Shown in pieces: positions 32,581-43,540 of a stretch of 64,000 bases of DNA; position 1 is the first letter of the stretch; each line of letters starts with the position of its first letter. The DNA lies in assembly GCA_010909725.1 (NCBI GenBank), contig JAACMV010000003.1, forward strand, positions 496,001 through 560,000, read 5' to 3'. The stretch is from Picochlorum sp. 'celeri' (taxonomy: Eukaryota > Chlorophyta > Trebouxiophyceae). The notes under the pieces are model-generated. The model ran no database searches and was not told the origin of the DNA. It saw only the letters and a program-made list of their open reading frames with translations. The position numbers and the translations under genes are program-made.

Positions 32581-33959
32581 ATGGGCAAGAGTACGTTGGT
32601 CGCATGCAATAACCCAATAGTGTATGGCCTCCCTCAGTGCGCATCTACTTATCAAAGATTTACATTCTATAGAAAAGAACAGTAGATGCAATCGGAAGAG
32701 TTGCAGGGATGAGGAGGAAGGTGTCCAGGATGATTTGCAGGATGAAGAGTACTCTGACTTGGTTGACGAAGCTCTTGATTTGATTTGTGATGCATCCAAA
32801 TCAAAGCGTCTTGGTGGACTCGCAGCATTAGAAAAATATCTGTTGCATCATCCTGGGAATGCAGAGATCGAGAAGCACGAGAATACTTTGGAGAGTGTGC
32901 TTTTTGGTTGTTTGAGAAGGGGCAAGGTAGAGGAGCGATGCAAAGCTGCAACTGTCCTTGGTATGCCATTGCTCTTCCTCCGTCCTGTATTTTGATGCAC
33001 GTGATGGTGTTATTTGAATCGCAGGTCTGATTGTATTTCATTATGGAATTAACGATTTCACAGAGGAGATACTTGAGAAGATGGAACGGTATGCTGCTCG
33101 CATCTTGTCAGATGTGCAAAAAGATGACTACAGCGAATTGATCCGATCTACTGCTATTATTTATTTCGTCCTTTGCGATAATCCTAGTGACACATTTGAA
33201 TTCATGAGACTTTTATTGTCGGTAGCGGACAAAGGTATGTACCTAATAACCTCAAAGTGGATTGGTGTTACTCAATTCCTGTTTTGTTCAGAGAAAAGCG
33301 ATTCGCAGCGAGAAAGTGCGTTGCGCTGCTGGACATTTTTACTCATAGATATTGCGTCGTTCAATCTGGGAGGACCTGAATTTGTGGAGGAGGCCCTCAA
33401 AGTTATGCACCAATATCTGTTTCATACAGAATCAGGAGTGCGGCTAGCCGCTGGGGAGGCCATTACAATGCTTTATTCTCAATATGGACTGGCATCTTTG
33501 AATAGTTATGAATCTCAAGATATCAGTAGGCAAGACGACGAGGCAAAATCTGGACTTGAGTTGATTCTTGGAAGAATGAAGGACATTGAAAAAAATATTG
33601 GAGAAACAACGAGGAAGAGTAAGAAGGACAGGACAGAGCAGAGAGGCGAATTCAAAGAATTCTTGAAAATTATAGACGGAGAAAGTCCAAAGCAGAGTAA
33701 AATTTCTTTGCCAAATGGCCAAACCTTGATAGTTGATACTTTTTCAAGAATTGTGCAGCTGAACATGCTGCGTCTCTTTCTGGGAAGCGGATTTCAAGGC
33801 CATTTGTTGCATAATGCATTGATGCACGAGATATTTGACTTTGAACCACTGGAATTTGAAGCAGAGCGAACGAATTCAGACGAGAAAAAGGTTCGAAATA
33901 AGGAGCGTAATGAAGAAAGAAGGCTCAGTTCTGCATTAAAAAGTTCAATGATTTTATAA
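32581..33959 (+). CDS. IFRD family protein (interferon-related developmental regulator)
   Basis: Exons 32581-32590, 32673-32960, 33025-33234 and 33292-33959 give 391 aa. The first coding exon is only 10 nt and yields MGKKKNSRCNRKS, matching the basic MGK start of plant homologues; without it the protein would start at 32624 with an unrelated N-terminus. The armadillo-like IFRD body (ALDLICDASKSKRLGGLAAL, RSTAIIYFVLCDNPSD) is followed by the C-terminal IFRD motif (FKEFLKIIDGESPKQSKI and LNMLRLFLGSGFQGHL). The family acts in transcription regulation; the role in algae is unknown. Confidence 0.83.
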
Positions 33960-34000
33960 CGCTGCCCACGAGTTGAACATTGTTTTAAATAAATATTCTA

Positions 34001-37000
34001 TTATGCTTGATCATGAGACACTATTTGACTAGCTACTTCAAACAAGAATCTTGTCACGAGATCCTCAAATGACCTTTCCCTAGGAGAAGGAATCCAATCT
34101 GCTACTCTGTTTCGTAGTCGTCTCATGCATGAGTACCCCGGAAATTTTTCTACCGCAATCCTGTGCAATTGCACATCTCTGACGTCCTCTAGCCAAAGTG
34201 AAACAATGGTTCGAACTGAAGCATAGATTGAAAAGAATCAGAGACATACAGAGAAAAGAGTACACTATCAACAGATTTGTATTATCATACCTGCTGACTT
34301 CAAGTCAATAGCATTATGTACATTGGCATTCGTCATCCATAATGCCGCGCTCCATTTTGGCATGATATTCAACATTTCCGTTAGCGTGTCGTGTTGAAGA
34401 TTTCGAAGGTCGAATTTGGATGGAACGAAAGTCAAGTCCAAAGGAAACCCCTTGCACTTGACTGTGCACCTCTCCTCAGCTGCTTGCAGGCTATTTCCAA
34501 CATCCTCCCAGAAGATATCCTCCATCTCAAACTTCGAGGGAAGTTCCCTCATCCACAAAAGCAAAGCCTGATGAATGACTAGTTCAAGTTTGGAGGACTC
34601 CAAACACAAGTCTGCAACATTGTACACGGCTTTCAGAATGGTGAACATTCAACTTTGGACACAGCGGCAAGTAGCTTACCTAATTTCGAACCAACACTTG
34701 TGAATTCCACCTTCACTGTAGTTGGGCGGCAGGTAGTTTGACGAATACAAGCACACTTCACTTCCCTTAGCCATTGGCGAGGAGACGAGAACCAGGACTC
34801 TACACTGGACAAAGTCAGAAAGCCCCTCGATGAGGCTTGATCACACTGAAACACTACATCTCTAAGTGAGGTTTTGAGCGAAGCATCGAACTCAGCAGGA
34901 TCAATATCGGCATCATGAATCCAGATAGTCAGATCCCGGACGCAGACTTCAAGAGCAACAGAGATCTCATTTTCCTTGGCAGTAATGTATGACTCAATTA
35001 TCAGATTCTCCAAACCAAGAGACTCTGCCGTCAATCTGTTGGTACAAAAGATAACAACTTCACAGATCAAGACCATAACAGGGTGGATACTCAAATTCTC
35101 GATCTTATTCACGTACCGTCTCTCATTCGTTGAATATTCGAAGGGCTCTGCAAAAAGTCGTTCTTCTTTCATATTCAACGAAGGCTTAGATCGCTCCGAA
35201 TCTCTTCGACAGTTTATCAGAAGCAAGGAAATATCCTTTTCTAAAGTTAACACAGTTCGCACTACAAATACATCGATATTCAGTACCAATGACTCTACTC
35301 GACATGACATTTTCTGGTCTATGACCGCGTCAAGATCGCACACTCGAGCCACTTCCGATAACCTGCCATCCATCCTGAATCTGATGTCGATCTTTTCCGT
35401 CTTAACTTCGGTACATTCATTTCGATGAAGAAACTTCGCACATACAAAATCGAGATTAGTCTCCATCCAAACTGTGAATTGAATCTTGAGCGATATATGA
35501 ATGCGCTGAACCCCAATAATAATTTCCCTAGCACCGCTGGTATTCTTTCTGCTCTCGGTTTCTTGCAGTAATATGCTGATTATTTCAGGTTGAGGAACCT
35601 CCACTACCGCCTTGATTTCTGCAAAGGAAGCAACTTGTCTGAATATTCTAGATAAGTCAGATTGAATAGTCTCCAAAACTTACCTTCGGCGCTTACAACA
35701 GTCCGATGGTCTCTTCTGCAAGCTTGAACGGCGCGGTAAATGATAAGAGTATTGTGATCAGCATAGTAAGCAAAATACATACTTGAGAGATCCATCAACT
35801 ACTTTGAAAGTCCCTGACCACGTAAAACTCGATATCCGATCAGTTACTGTCAGTGTTAAATCAGGAATCCGAATATGCACAGCTCTTGAGTCTCTCCCTG
35901 AGTTCGAATGTCCCGCGAAAAGCATAGGAAAGGAATGTTTAAAGACCTCAAGGCACTCCACAGGATTCATCGATACATCTAGCGAGCTCTTAGTGCATGA
36001 CGAGAGGTCAGCGATAAGCTCTTCTTGCATGATCACTTGAAGTTTGACCCCTACGAATTTCAGTGCGCAGTAAGCGCAGTTCATAAATGATGTCACATTT
36101 TGGGATAGCGTACCGTTTGTTTTGAAGGATTCTTTTTTACCAGCAAAAGGGTCAATCAGGAATCCAGCGATTTCACCAGAGCAAAGTAGGACCGACTGTG
36201 ATCGATCTTTCACAAAGAAATGCACCGGGTTGTTCAAATTGGAGCGATCTTTATTCAGATCAGCTCTCACAACTAGCGCTTTACTCAAGGTATCTTCACC
36301 GAAATTCCCAATCGCGATCCATACTCTGCTCAGATCCAATGCTATTTCCAGAGAGATGCTAGGATCAGGTTGGCTGCCTGGAAAAGAAAAGAATTTTAGA
36401 ACCTGGCTTAATATATGCTCATTTATCCAAGCATAGATGTCACTACTTTGAACATCTATGCATCGCGCGGTGCCTGTGTATTTGTGTCGAACTTTTAGGG
36501 TGGTCAGTGAGACCACTGGGTACGAGTGCTGTGATACAAGCGATCTTTGATCTGCGTGAGTGAGGCCAATGTTGATTAATATATCCAAGGTTATCTGTTT
36601 GATCAGTCAACATACCCTTCGCTTTTCCTGATAGGCTTTCATCAAAGATGTCAAACACTGCCAAAGATCGTTTCCTGGATATGTTGGTGCTGCCGGGAGG
36701 GATGATTGACATATCCAGCTGTGCAATACAGCACGTAGCGATGTTTTGAATCGTCTGCAAGCAGTTTGATTATATTTAATAGTCATTGCGCAGGGATGGT
36801 TTCCATACTTGAGAATATTGTCGTACAGTTGTCTCTAAATCGATGAATATATCTCTAAGAGCAATTTGCAGCTGCTCTTCATTTGACAGGACCAGATGTT
36901 CTTCTTGGGCTGGTAGGACAATACTGCGTCTTTGCTGTACTGTCAGGAATGCAGCTGGAATATCCAGGTGGGCATTGCAAGTCATTCCCTGCAAACACTT

Positions 37001-38207
37001 GTTCAAAAGAAATCGTTGTTTGGATGATAAATACTGCACACATGGTGAAAGTGCAATTCAAACGGACCATATCATGTGCCTCGGTTGTCGAGTCCTCCCA
37101 ATAAAAGCTCTCGCTTGTAGACATGAATAATGTTGACATGAGTTCTGCCATGGAATCAATCAGATCTTCGTCACTAACTGAGCTAGCACTGTGAGACACG
37201 GCATTAGACGTGATCCTAATATCCTCCGAAAGCATGGGTAAATTTAAAGCTCTCAGGATTGAAATGTGCAAAGTACTGTTATCATTCCCCGTCGTCTGTT
37301 CCCCATGTGTTGCCATGTTAGCAAAGATACGCGCGTATGTGTCCAAGAAAGAGGGGCAAATATATATTCTCAGTCCATTTAAAGAGCAAGACACGGTCGT
37401 TTCCTCCAGGGCTTGTAGTGAGACAGATGTGGGGAACCTGATCACACCCGAGGTATCATCTAGCCCAGCTTCTACATCACCATCTTTTGACCTCACTTGG
37501 ATATTCATTCCAGAAAAATCAAACCATCTCTGTCCATCATCGACCTGCTTCAGTTGAAAATAGTCTATCTTTCCTTTCACTTCATCACCTCCCTCTGAAT
37601 GAAAGGAAACGATAACATCTCTTGCAATCATTGAAAAATTATCCATCAAATACTTCATGCACTCTGATATAGCATGGACGCCTTTCTCGATATCCTCAGT
37701 CCGATCGTAATCCACAGAAACCTGTTCTTCGAACTTGGAATATGTGTGCACATCGTTACTGTCCCTCTTGACTTGCTTCGTCTTCATCATGACACCTTGC
37801 AAATCCAAGCAAAGATCCTCGATACAGACTTTCACCTTCTGAACGAAGACCGACTCAATATATAAGTACCTAGATCCCTGTACATACAAATGTACCTATT
37901 AATGTTGGATGTACTCGGGTAAAAAACCAGCCTTGCCAACCATTAAAACAAGCAGGACGCCATTACTCTTGTTGTCCCTGTTCTCTAAGGTGGCACCAAG
38001 AGTCAACGTCCCATAATGCCTTACCAGTTTGGAATTCAAAAAGGATGGGTCCAGCAAACAATCGCGCATTTCGACGACCCCATTCTCGATCTGCACTTCC
38101 AGCTGTTCGACATCAACCTCCGTAGCAAAGAGGTGTGCAAGGTTCTTCTTCAAGAACAGTTTGATCACCCGCCGAAACACCCAATCGCTGATCATTGATA
38201 CCACCAT
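34001..38207 (-). CDS. ATG2-like chorein (bridge-like lipid transfer) protein
   Basis: Nine exons: 38207-37941, 37877-37068, 37033-36809, 36754-36616, 36551-35783, 35715-35684, 35618-34680, 34611-34291 and 34215-34001, giving 1238 aa. The start (SDWVFRRVIKLFLKKNL) is a chorein N-terminal helix and the next part (EVDVEQLEVQIENGVVEM) matches ATG2. The segment IEKGVHAISECMKYLMDNF and the C-terminal LWLEDVRDVQLHRIAVEKF also recall ATG2. It is shorter than plant ATG2 (about 1900 aa), so another member of the family is possible. Such proteins carry lipids between membranes. The exon 2-3 junction is the weakest: it needs a 34 nt GT-AG or a 46 nt GC-AG intron. Confidence 0.68.
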
Positions 38208-38346
38208 ATTTGCTTCTGTGGACCCAAGTCCGCAACGATAGATGCTTCAGACTTTAGGAGCTCCGAGTTCCCATTTGAAAAGTCAAACGTGTCGTAGGGA
38301 TCGAAAAAGACCTCGGGGTTGAAAAGCTTGTCGAGACACAGGAACG
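38192..38346 (-). other. Unexplained open frame overlapping the chorein start
   Basis: This minus-strand stretch reads FLCLDKLFNPEVFFDPYD... and ends in QIWWYQ with a stop at 38192-38194, overlapping the ATG2-like start codon in another frame. Composition looks protein-like. An upstream piece (about 38404-38470, ending PNGFVLAPACIEAHL before GTAATT) could be a preceding exon, joined at CGACAAG. There is no start codon I can defend, so this may be the 3' end of a small gene or a chance reading. Confidence 0.3.
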
Positions 38347-38544
38347 CATATTATCCTCGATATATTTTGGAATTATAATTGATGAGACCATATAATTACC
38401 AAATGAGCCTCAATACATGCCGGTGCCAGCACAAATCCATTTGGAACCCAGCTGAAGAGATCTTGAGGAGATCTGCTGCAACCTTGATGTCAGTCGCATT
38501 TGGGAGCTGCGACTCTGTAACGAGGCACATTATTCGATTGTAAA

Positions 38545-38969
38545 ATGATTTCATGTATTTCTAATATTCGCACGTGCTGCGGGCCTCGCACCCTGCCAAG
38601 GCCTCTTTCTTTGGGTATCCGGCAGAGAGCCCGTAGTTTGAGGAGTGTGAAGGCCTACGATGGGTCGAAAGACAGGAATAGCATAGATGTGAACGAAGAT
38701 GAAGAGACAAAAGACTTCTGGGAGGTTTGTGAAGCATGGAGCTCGTCTTGCTACACTAATTATTGATGAACTCAAGTTGTGTATTTATACTGCAGGGGGA
38801 GCAGTGGAACTTTCTAGGTGAAATATCGAGTGTTGCTTTACCAGTACTCGTAGTTCTCGGCCTACTTGTTGGCATATTTGCTGCGCAAACATACAATCAA
38901 GATGCTGATGTGTTTTTGGAGAGTCCCAAATCAGAAGATGGCAGCGCCAAGCTCTACAGATTTGAATGA
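38545..38969 (+). CDS. Small plastid single-pass membrane protein, unknown
   Basis: Exons 38545-38724 and 38796-38969 (phase 0) give 117 aa. An Arg/Ser-rich transit peptide of about 35 residues and an acidic linker lead to KDFWEGEQWNFLGEISS, then one membrane segment (VALPVLVVLGLLVGIFAA) and TYNQDADVF. The FWEG-x-QW block followed by a membrane helix and TYN recalls conserved small thylakoid proteins of photosynthetic eukaryotes, but I cannot name it. It is convergent with U2AF65, 35 bp apart. Confidence 0.72.
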
Positions 38970-39004
38970 TTTCGTTACTTCAAGTGTCATATGTAATACA
39001 TGGA

Positions 39005-40420
39005 TCAATCCCAATGCTTTGCTTCATAATCTTCCTGTGTCATGAGGGTTGCCTCAACAATCCTGCCCCCGAATTTCCTCCCATGCAATTTATTGCGAGC
39101 TGTTAAGGCTTCTTCAGGTTCTGAGAACTCTACCAATATCTTCCCGACACCAGGAGGAGGCGATGAATCGTCCTTAGGAGGTCTAGGGATGTGGAGTGCA
39201 ATAACTTTGCCAAATTTGCTCATTTCGTCATTCATGTCATCCAGGATATCCTCGTATTCATCGTCATCATTCAACTCCTCCATTGTCACAGCTTGAACCA
39301 ACTTGATCACTCTCGGCTTTGTGACAGTGAACATTGCTCGATGAGATCCATCACCATCAGTATCAGGTGCTTGCACTTGTTGGGGAACATTTGGTAGTTC
39401 TGCTTTACGGACGGACAGTGTTCTGTCTCCCAATTTCATTCCATTCAGGCCTGCAATCGCTGCATCTATGACAGATTTTTCTTCGTAAATAACGAATCCG
39501 TATCCTTTAGATACACCAGTATTTCTGTCTCGAATTAGTCCAAAATACTTGATTGTGCCAAATGTGCCCAGCAACTCCCTACACTCTGCCTCAGACAGAT
39601 AGTACGGAAGGCCACCAACGAACAATCTGTCTGGGTCATCACTGAATGGGTTTGATTGGGGTGCAACGGCTACTTGTGCTTTTGTTTTGTCCAGAGCAAT
39701 TGCTGCCAGATTCAAATTTGGATTTGGAGCAGAGGGACCCAGCTTTGCAGCTGCAACAGGATCATAATCTGCTGGCCTCCTAACTCGCACAGTTACACCT
39801 TCAAACATGACACCATCCAAAGCCATCGCGTTAGATGCCTCTTCAACTGTGCGCAATTCGGCGAAAGCGAACTTTTTTTCATAATTAATATAGACATTGA
39901 TGACACAAGGACCTGGACCTGCTGTTGTCCCACCAACTGCTGCCAAAGCATTGCTACAAAAGGAAGGGGGAAATAAGATATACAATACACACGAGAATAA
40001 AATCACAAACTAAAGTTAAATAAGGTCTTCCTACCTGAAAAATGTCGCAATACTATCCTCTTTTGCATGTGGTGGCAACCCACCAATGTAAATCCTCCTT
40101 GCATGTCTTGTTGCCTGCTGATTGGCAGCGCCTGTCTGAGCGGCATTCGCCATACTTGCAGGCAAATTATCTGGAATCACTTGAACTGCCCCCGGCAAAT
40201 CTGATAGCGGGGGAGGAGCCCCTCCAACCGGTTCAATATCAAACCATGTAGGTCTCCTCCTCTCCTTATTCGGGTCATATCCGGTATCAGGGGATTTCGA
40301 CCTGCTACGATTCCTTTCGCGCGATCTACTTCTCCCATGTCTTTCACGGGATGATCCTCTATGCCTGTCTCTCGATCTGGAACGAGAGCGCCGACGCTCG
40401 TCCTGTCTGTCCTCTACCAT
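39005..40420 (-). CDS. U2AF65: Splicing factor U2AF large subunit
   Basis: Exons 40420-40035 and 39953-39005 give 444 aa. The N-terminal 60 residues are an RS-type region (RRRSRSRSRDRHRGSSRER). RRM1 (RRIYIGGLPPHAKEDSI), RRM2 (RLFVGGLPYYLSEAECREL, GYGFVIYEEKS) and a C-terminal U2AF-homology RRM (EDILDDMNDEMSKFGKV) follow in order. The protein binds the polypyrimidine tract at 3' splice sites and recruits the U2 snRNP, which fits the many introns of this genome. Nuclear by function. Confidence 0.95.
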
Positions 40421-40816
40421 GATGCTACTCAAGTTTAGTTGCCAATCCAATGGCAAGAACCGTCAACCCTTGGTATTCTGAAAATTTAAAATCAATCTTG
40501 ATCCTCACGGATGACACTGCACCGCCTTTTCGACAAAGATACAACAGTAGTCAAGTCAAATCCTTGTCTTGTCAGTCCGACATGAGGTTGCTGCTCTAAA
40601 CCAAGTAACGATTATTTAAGTTCTAATAAATAGTTTTATTTACCCAGTACCTGTGTCATTCACAGAACACATGAACCGCATCAAGGTGCATGGGCTGTTC
40701 GAGCCCCCACTGCATGGAAATGAGGACCCATCTCATCCTTTTAATACTGCATGACACCTTCTGGGCTTTTAATTTCCATAAAATAATGGGATCACAGAGT
40801 TTAGAAGACGGATCTG
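40421..40816. promoter_or_regulatory. Divergent U2AF65 / Era GTPase interval
   Basis: The 396 bp between these divergent start codons contain only a short frame (40690-40923) that overlaps the Era exon in another phase. I see no RNA gene or repeat. Confidence 0.35.
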
Positions 40817-42016
40817 ATGTCGATGAATGGATTGAGACAGGGAGGAAAATATGCACGACTATGGGCACCGATGCTAGAAAGTACAAAGTGGCACAGTCGT
40901 CGCTGCTTCAGGGTGGAGGGTGATATAGGTGCTCCGATAGATCAATATGTCACGAAAGTGGCTCTGGTAGGTGCTCCAAACGCAGGGAAGTCGACTTTGC
41001 TGAATGCAATGGCAGGTCAGAAGGTGAGTCAGGTACTCTTAGTCCCTTCTGTGACGGCTTGATGACCGAATCGTATGCTGCCGTAGATTTCAGCTGTGTC
41101 GCAGAAGACAAATACCACGTTTCGCAGCAAAGTTGGGTATTTCATCGAGAGAGGCACACAGGTTGTCATGTATGATACGCCTGGTTTGGTAGAAAAGAGG
41201 TGTGGATTTATACATCACTGTATCCCATCTAGCATGACACGTCAGGGATATGTTTATACTTGTGCAGTCAATATGCCGATCAGAAGCATGGTCAAAGAGT
41301 AGAATCTGCATGGAATATTGCGGGCTCCTGTGATGTAGCCCTACTTCTTGTAGATGCCCATAGACAACATGCTCGACCTGATCCTAGAGTGGTAACTTTG
41401 ATAGAGAACTTTGCGAACAGTTTAAGCAAAGAAAAAGACAGCCTAAAGCCAAAGACTGCGTTAGTACTGACAAAAATAGATAAAATTATCGCGGTTGATG
41501 AAGACTTTGCGCAAATGGTTCGAGATTTATTCCAGATCTCTCAAATGAATGAATTATTCTGCATCAGTGCTCTCAGGGGTATGTTGAAAGGTTGCCAAAT
41601 AGCCAAAGCGCGATAACCATGTTGATTGGACTGTCCGTGCAGGCAATGGCCTTTCTAGGCTACAAATGTATCTTCAAAACTCTTCAAAGAGGTCTCCATG
41701 GCTCATTGATACTGAGGTGTACAACAAAAATTACAGAATGGACATTGCTGAGGAAATCATTAGAGAGAAGCTTTTCCGTGCATACTACAAAGAAATACCA
41801 TACTCAATTAAAATCATCATGCAAGAAATTCGGCATGACGAGGCCACTGTGACCGTTAGGGCCCTGCTTTCTGTTGCTTCGCCAAGTATGAAAACTATCA
41901 TCATTGGAACCAAGGGCTCTGCCATAAGATCTGTTGAAAAAGCTGCACAATGTGATTTAGAAAAGATCTACAAGTTGAATGTTCGAGTCATTTTGAGTGT
42001 ATCAATTCGTTCGTAA
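40817..42016 (+). CDS. ERA: Era-type GTPase, organellar, with disrupted C-terminus
   Basis: Exons 40817-41023, 41087-41199, 41268-41578 and 41643-42016 give 334 aa. The N-terminus is basic and may target mitochondria or plastid. G motifs are VGAPNAGKST, the TT of TNTTFRS, DTPGLV and TKID, then SALRG. The KH domain follows (IIIGTKGSAIRSVEKAA). Era helps mature the small ribosomal subunit RNA. The frame stops at VSIRS, but in the +1 frame the next bases (42014-42101) read KHVSRDDEMFPDKW..., which matches the W/x-R-D-D-E end of Era proteins. One extra T near 42014 would explain this: a real frameshift or a sequencing error. Confidence 0.86.
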
Positions 42017-42289
42017 GCATGTGAGTAGGGATGATGAAATGTTTCCTGACAAGTGGCAAGTTATCTTGAACATCAATGTTCCGATTGAAACCAAGCTCTA
42101 GACCAGAGCTGCTCGTGTTGGCATCAACACACGAAAGTGAAAGCAAATTCGTTCAACATTGGCTGTATTCTACTATATTGGTATCGTGGTGCCAATGCAT
42201 CCATCAACTATCTCCTGCAGTCATGTCTGGTGCCGAGAACATGTAGGCGATACCACGCTGCAGTACCAAATGCTATCTCGATATCGACC

Positions 42290-43224
42290 ATGAGTCACGC
42301 ATTACGCTACGCCTTAAGGCGAAAGCTTTCGGATCCTGTGAGTGATTTGGCCAATATTCGGATTCAACCCTTTTCTTGAGGTATCTACATAGACTACAAA
42401 GTCAAAAAGAATAAAAATTGCTCTGATACAGTGACAGGAATACATATTTGCCATACTGACTGCGATGTTCACCGTCCCGCACTGCAAGGTAAAGTTGACT
42501 ACTGTGCCCGCTACAAGCGCCATGAATGATGACAATTCGGCTTATAAGATGATGCATTCTGTTTTTTAAGCGAGTATTGATGGATATGAATATAATGTGC
42601 TACAAAACTCAAGAGGATTTGGGTCAAACTCCGTTGTACAAGTCATATCCATTCGTCTCTGATCCCAACATCACAGTGAAATTCAAGTACTTCGCATCTG
42701 TACGTGTCGCCAAGACAGACAAAAGTGGTTCCAACTATGAATTCGATAACCCAAACTTTGTTTATCGATGGAATACATTTGTATACTATCCCATGACAAC
42801 TATTTACACGTTGTCCCGCTTTGATGCTAACAACAGGTTGGAAATTTATGTGATGCAAGCTTTCGGAAACAAGGTTAATAACCAGTATGCACCTGATCAG
42901 TTGGTTCTGAATCCTGTGACAGAGGCAGCAGCGACCAACCCATTGACGCCGTCGATAATCACACCAGATGGAGTCACATTTGGATTCATCAGATTGAGTC
43001 AATACCTGATTGTTCCATCTAATGGTGCCGCGCAGATTGTCACTGACAATCTTTACAATGCATACATGTTGATTCCTCGATCTGCTGCTCCGTGGCTTTA
43101 CGAACAGTATGAGAATGGCGTCAAGACGAATGCACCTTCTTCTTCTTCTTCAAACATGTTCATGGCAACAACTGCTGTCGTTGCATGCCTTGGAATCTGG
43201 TTGAATGCAGCCCTGCTCAACTGA
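42290..43224 (+). CDS. Probable surface protein of unknown function
   Basis: The core 42580-43224 is clearly coding: a 215-residue beta-rich protein (YPFVSDPNITVKFKYFASV, FVYRWNTFVYYPMTTIY) ending in a Ser run and a hydrophobic tail (NMFMATTAVVACLGIWLNA), typical of a GPI-anchor signal. The 5' end is uncertain. The preferred model adds exons 42290-42337 and 42438-42488 (donors GTGAGT and GTAAAG, acceptor TTTTTTAAG), giving 250 aa with phases in register. Alternatively the second exon runs on to a stop at 42569, making a separate 59-residue protein that ends 10 bp before ATG 42580. No family is recognised. Confidence 0.55.
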
Positions 43225-43540
43225 CGAATTTGTCTGTGTTTATCCACCATACTTGAGAGGAATACTGCGGTAATCGCATCTGTCTGTTTTCTTGTTGTAA
43301 TCAATACGCCGAACTTGTATCAATCCCTCTCGTACTGAAAACCATGTCCTTTACGGTGTGGTGTGGTGTGGTGTGGTGTGGTAGCTACAGGTGTGATGCC
43401 TAGGCCTGGGCGCCAGCGCTGGCCACGGCCGGCCGTGGGCTAATTGGGAAATAAATAAATCATCTGTGACATGGAGGAGGGATCTACAACTTGGATTTTC
43501 CTTGTCTATGCAAAGTGGTTTTACATATCATTGAGCAAAG
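43225..43540. repeat. Intergenic microsatellite and GC-rich block
   Basis: The 316 bp between the two probable surface-protein genes contain a pentanucleotide array, (GGTGT) about 5.6 copies at 43355-43382, and a GC-rich, palindrome-laden stretch at 43398-43440 that stands out from the AT-leaning surroundings. No gene is seen. Confidence 0.8.

Noticed and set aside
38245..38345. Ser/Thr-rich reading starting MRSCVSTSF on the minus strand, resembling a transit peptide
   Set aside because: It stops after about 31 codons with no good donor to a following exon; the Ser/Thr content can arise from the overlapping frame.
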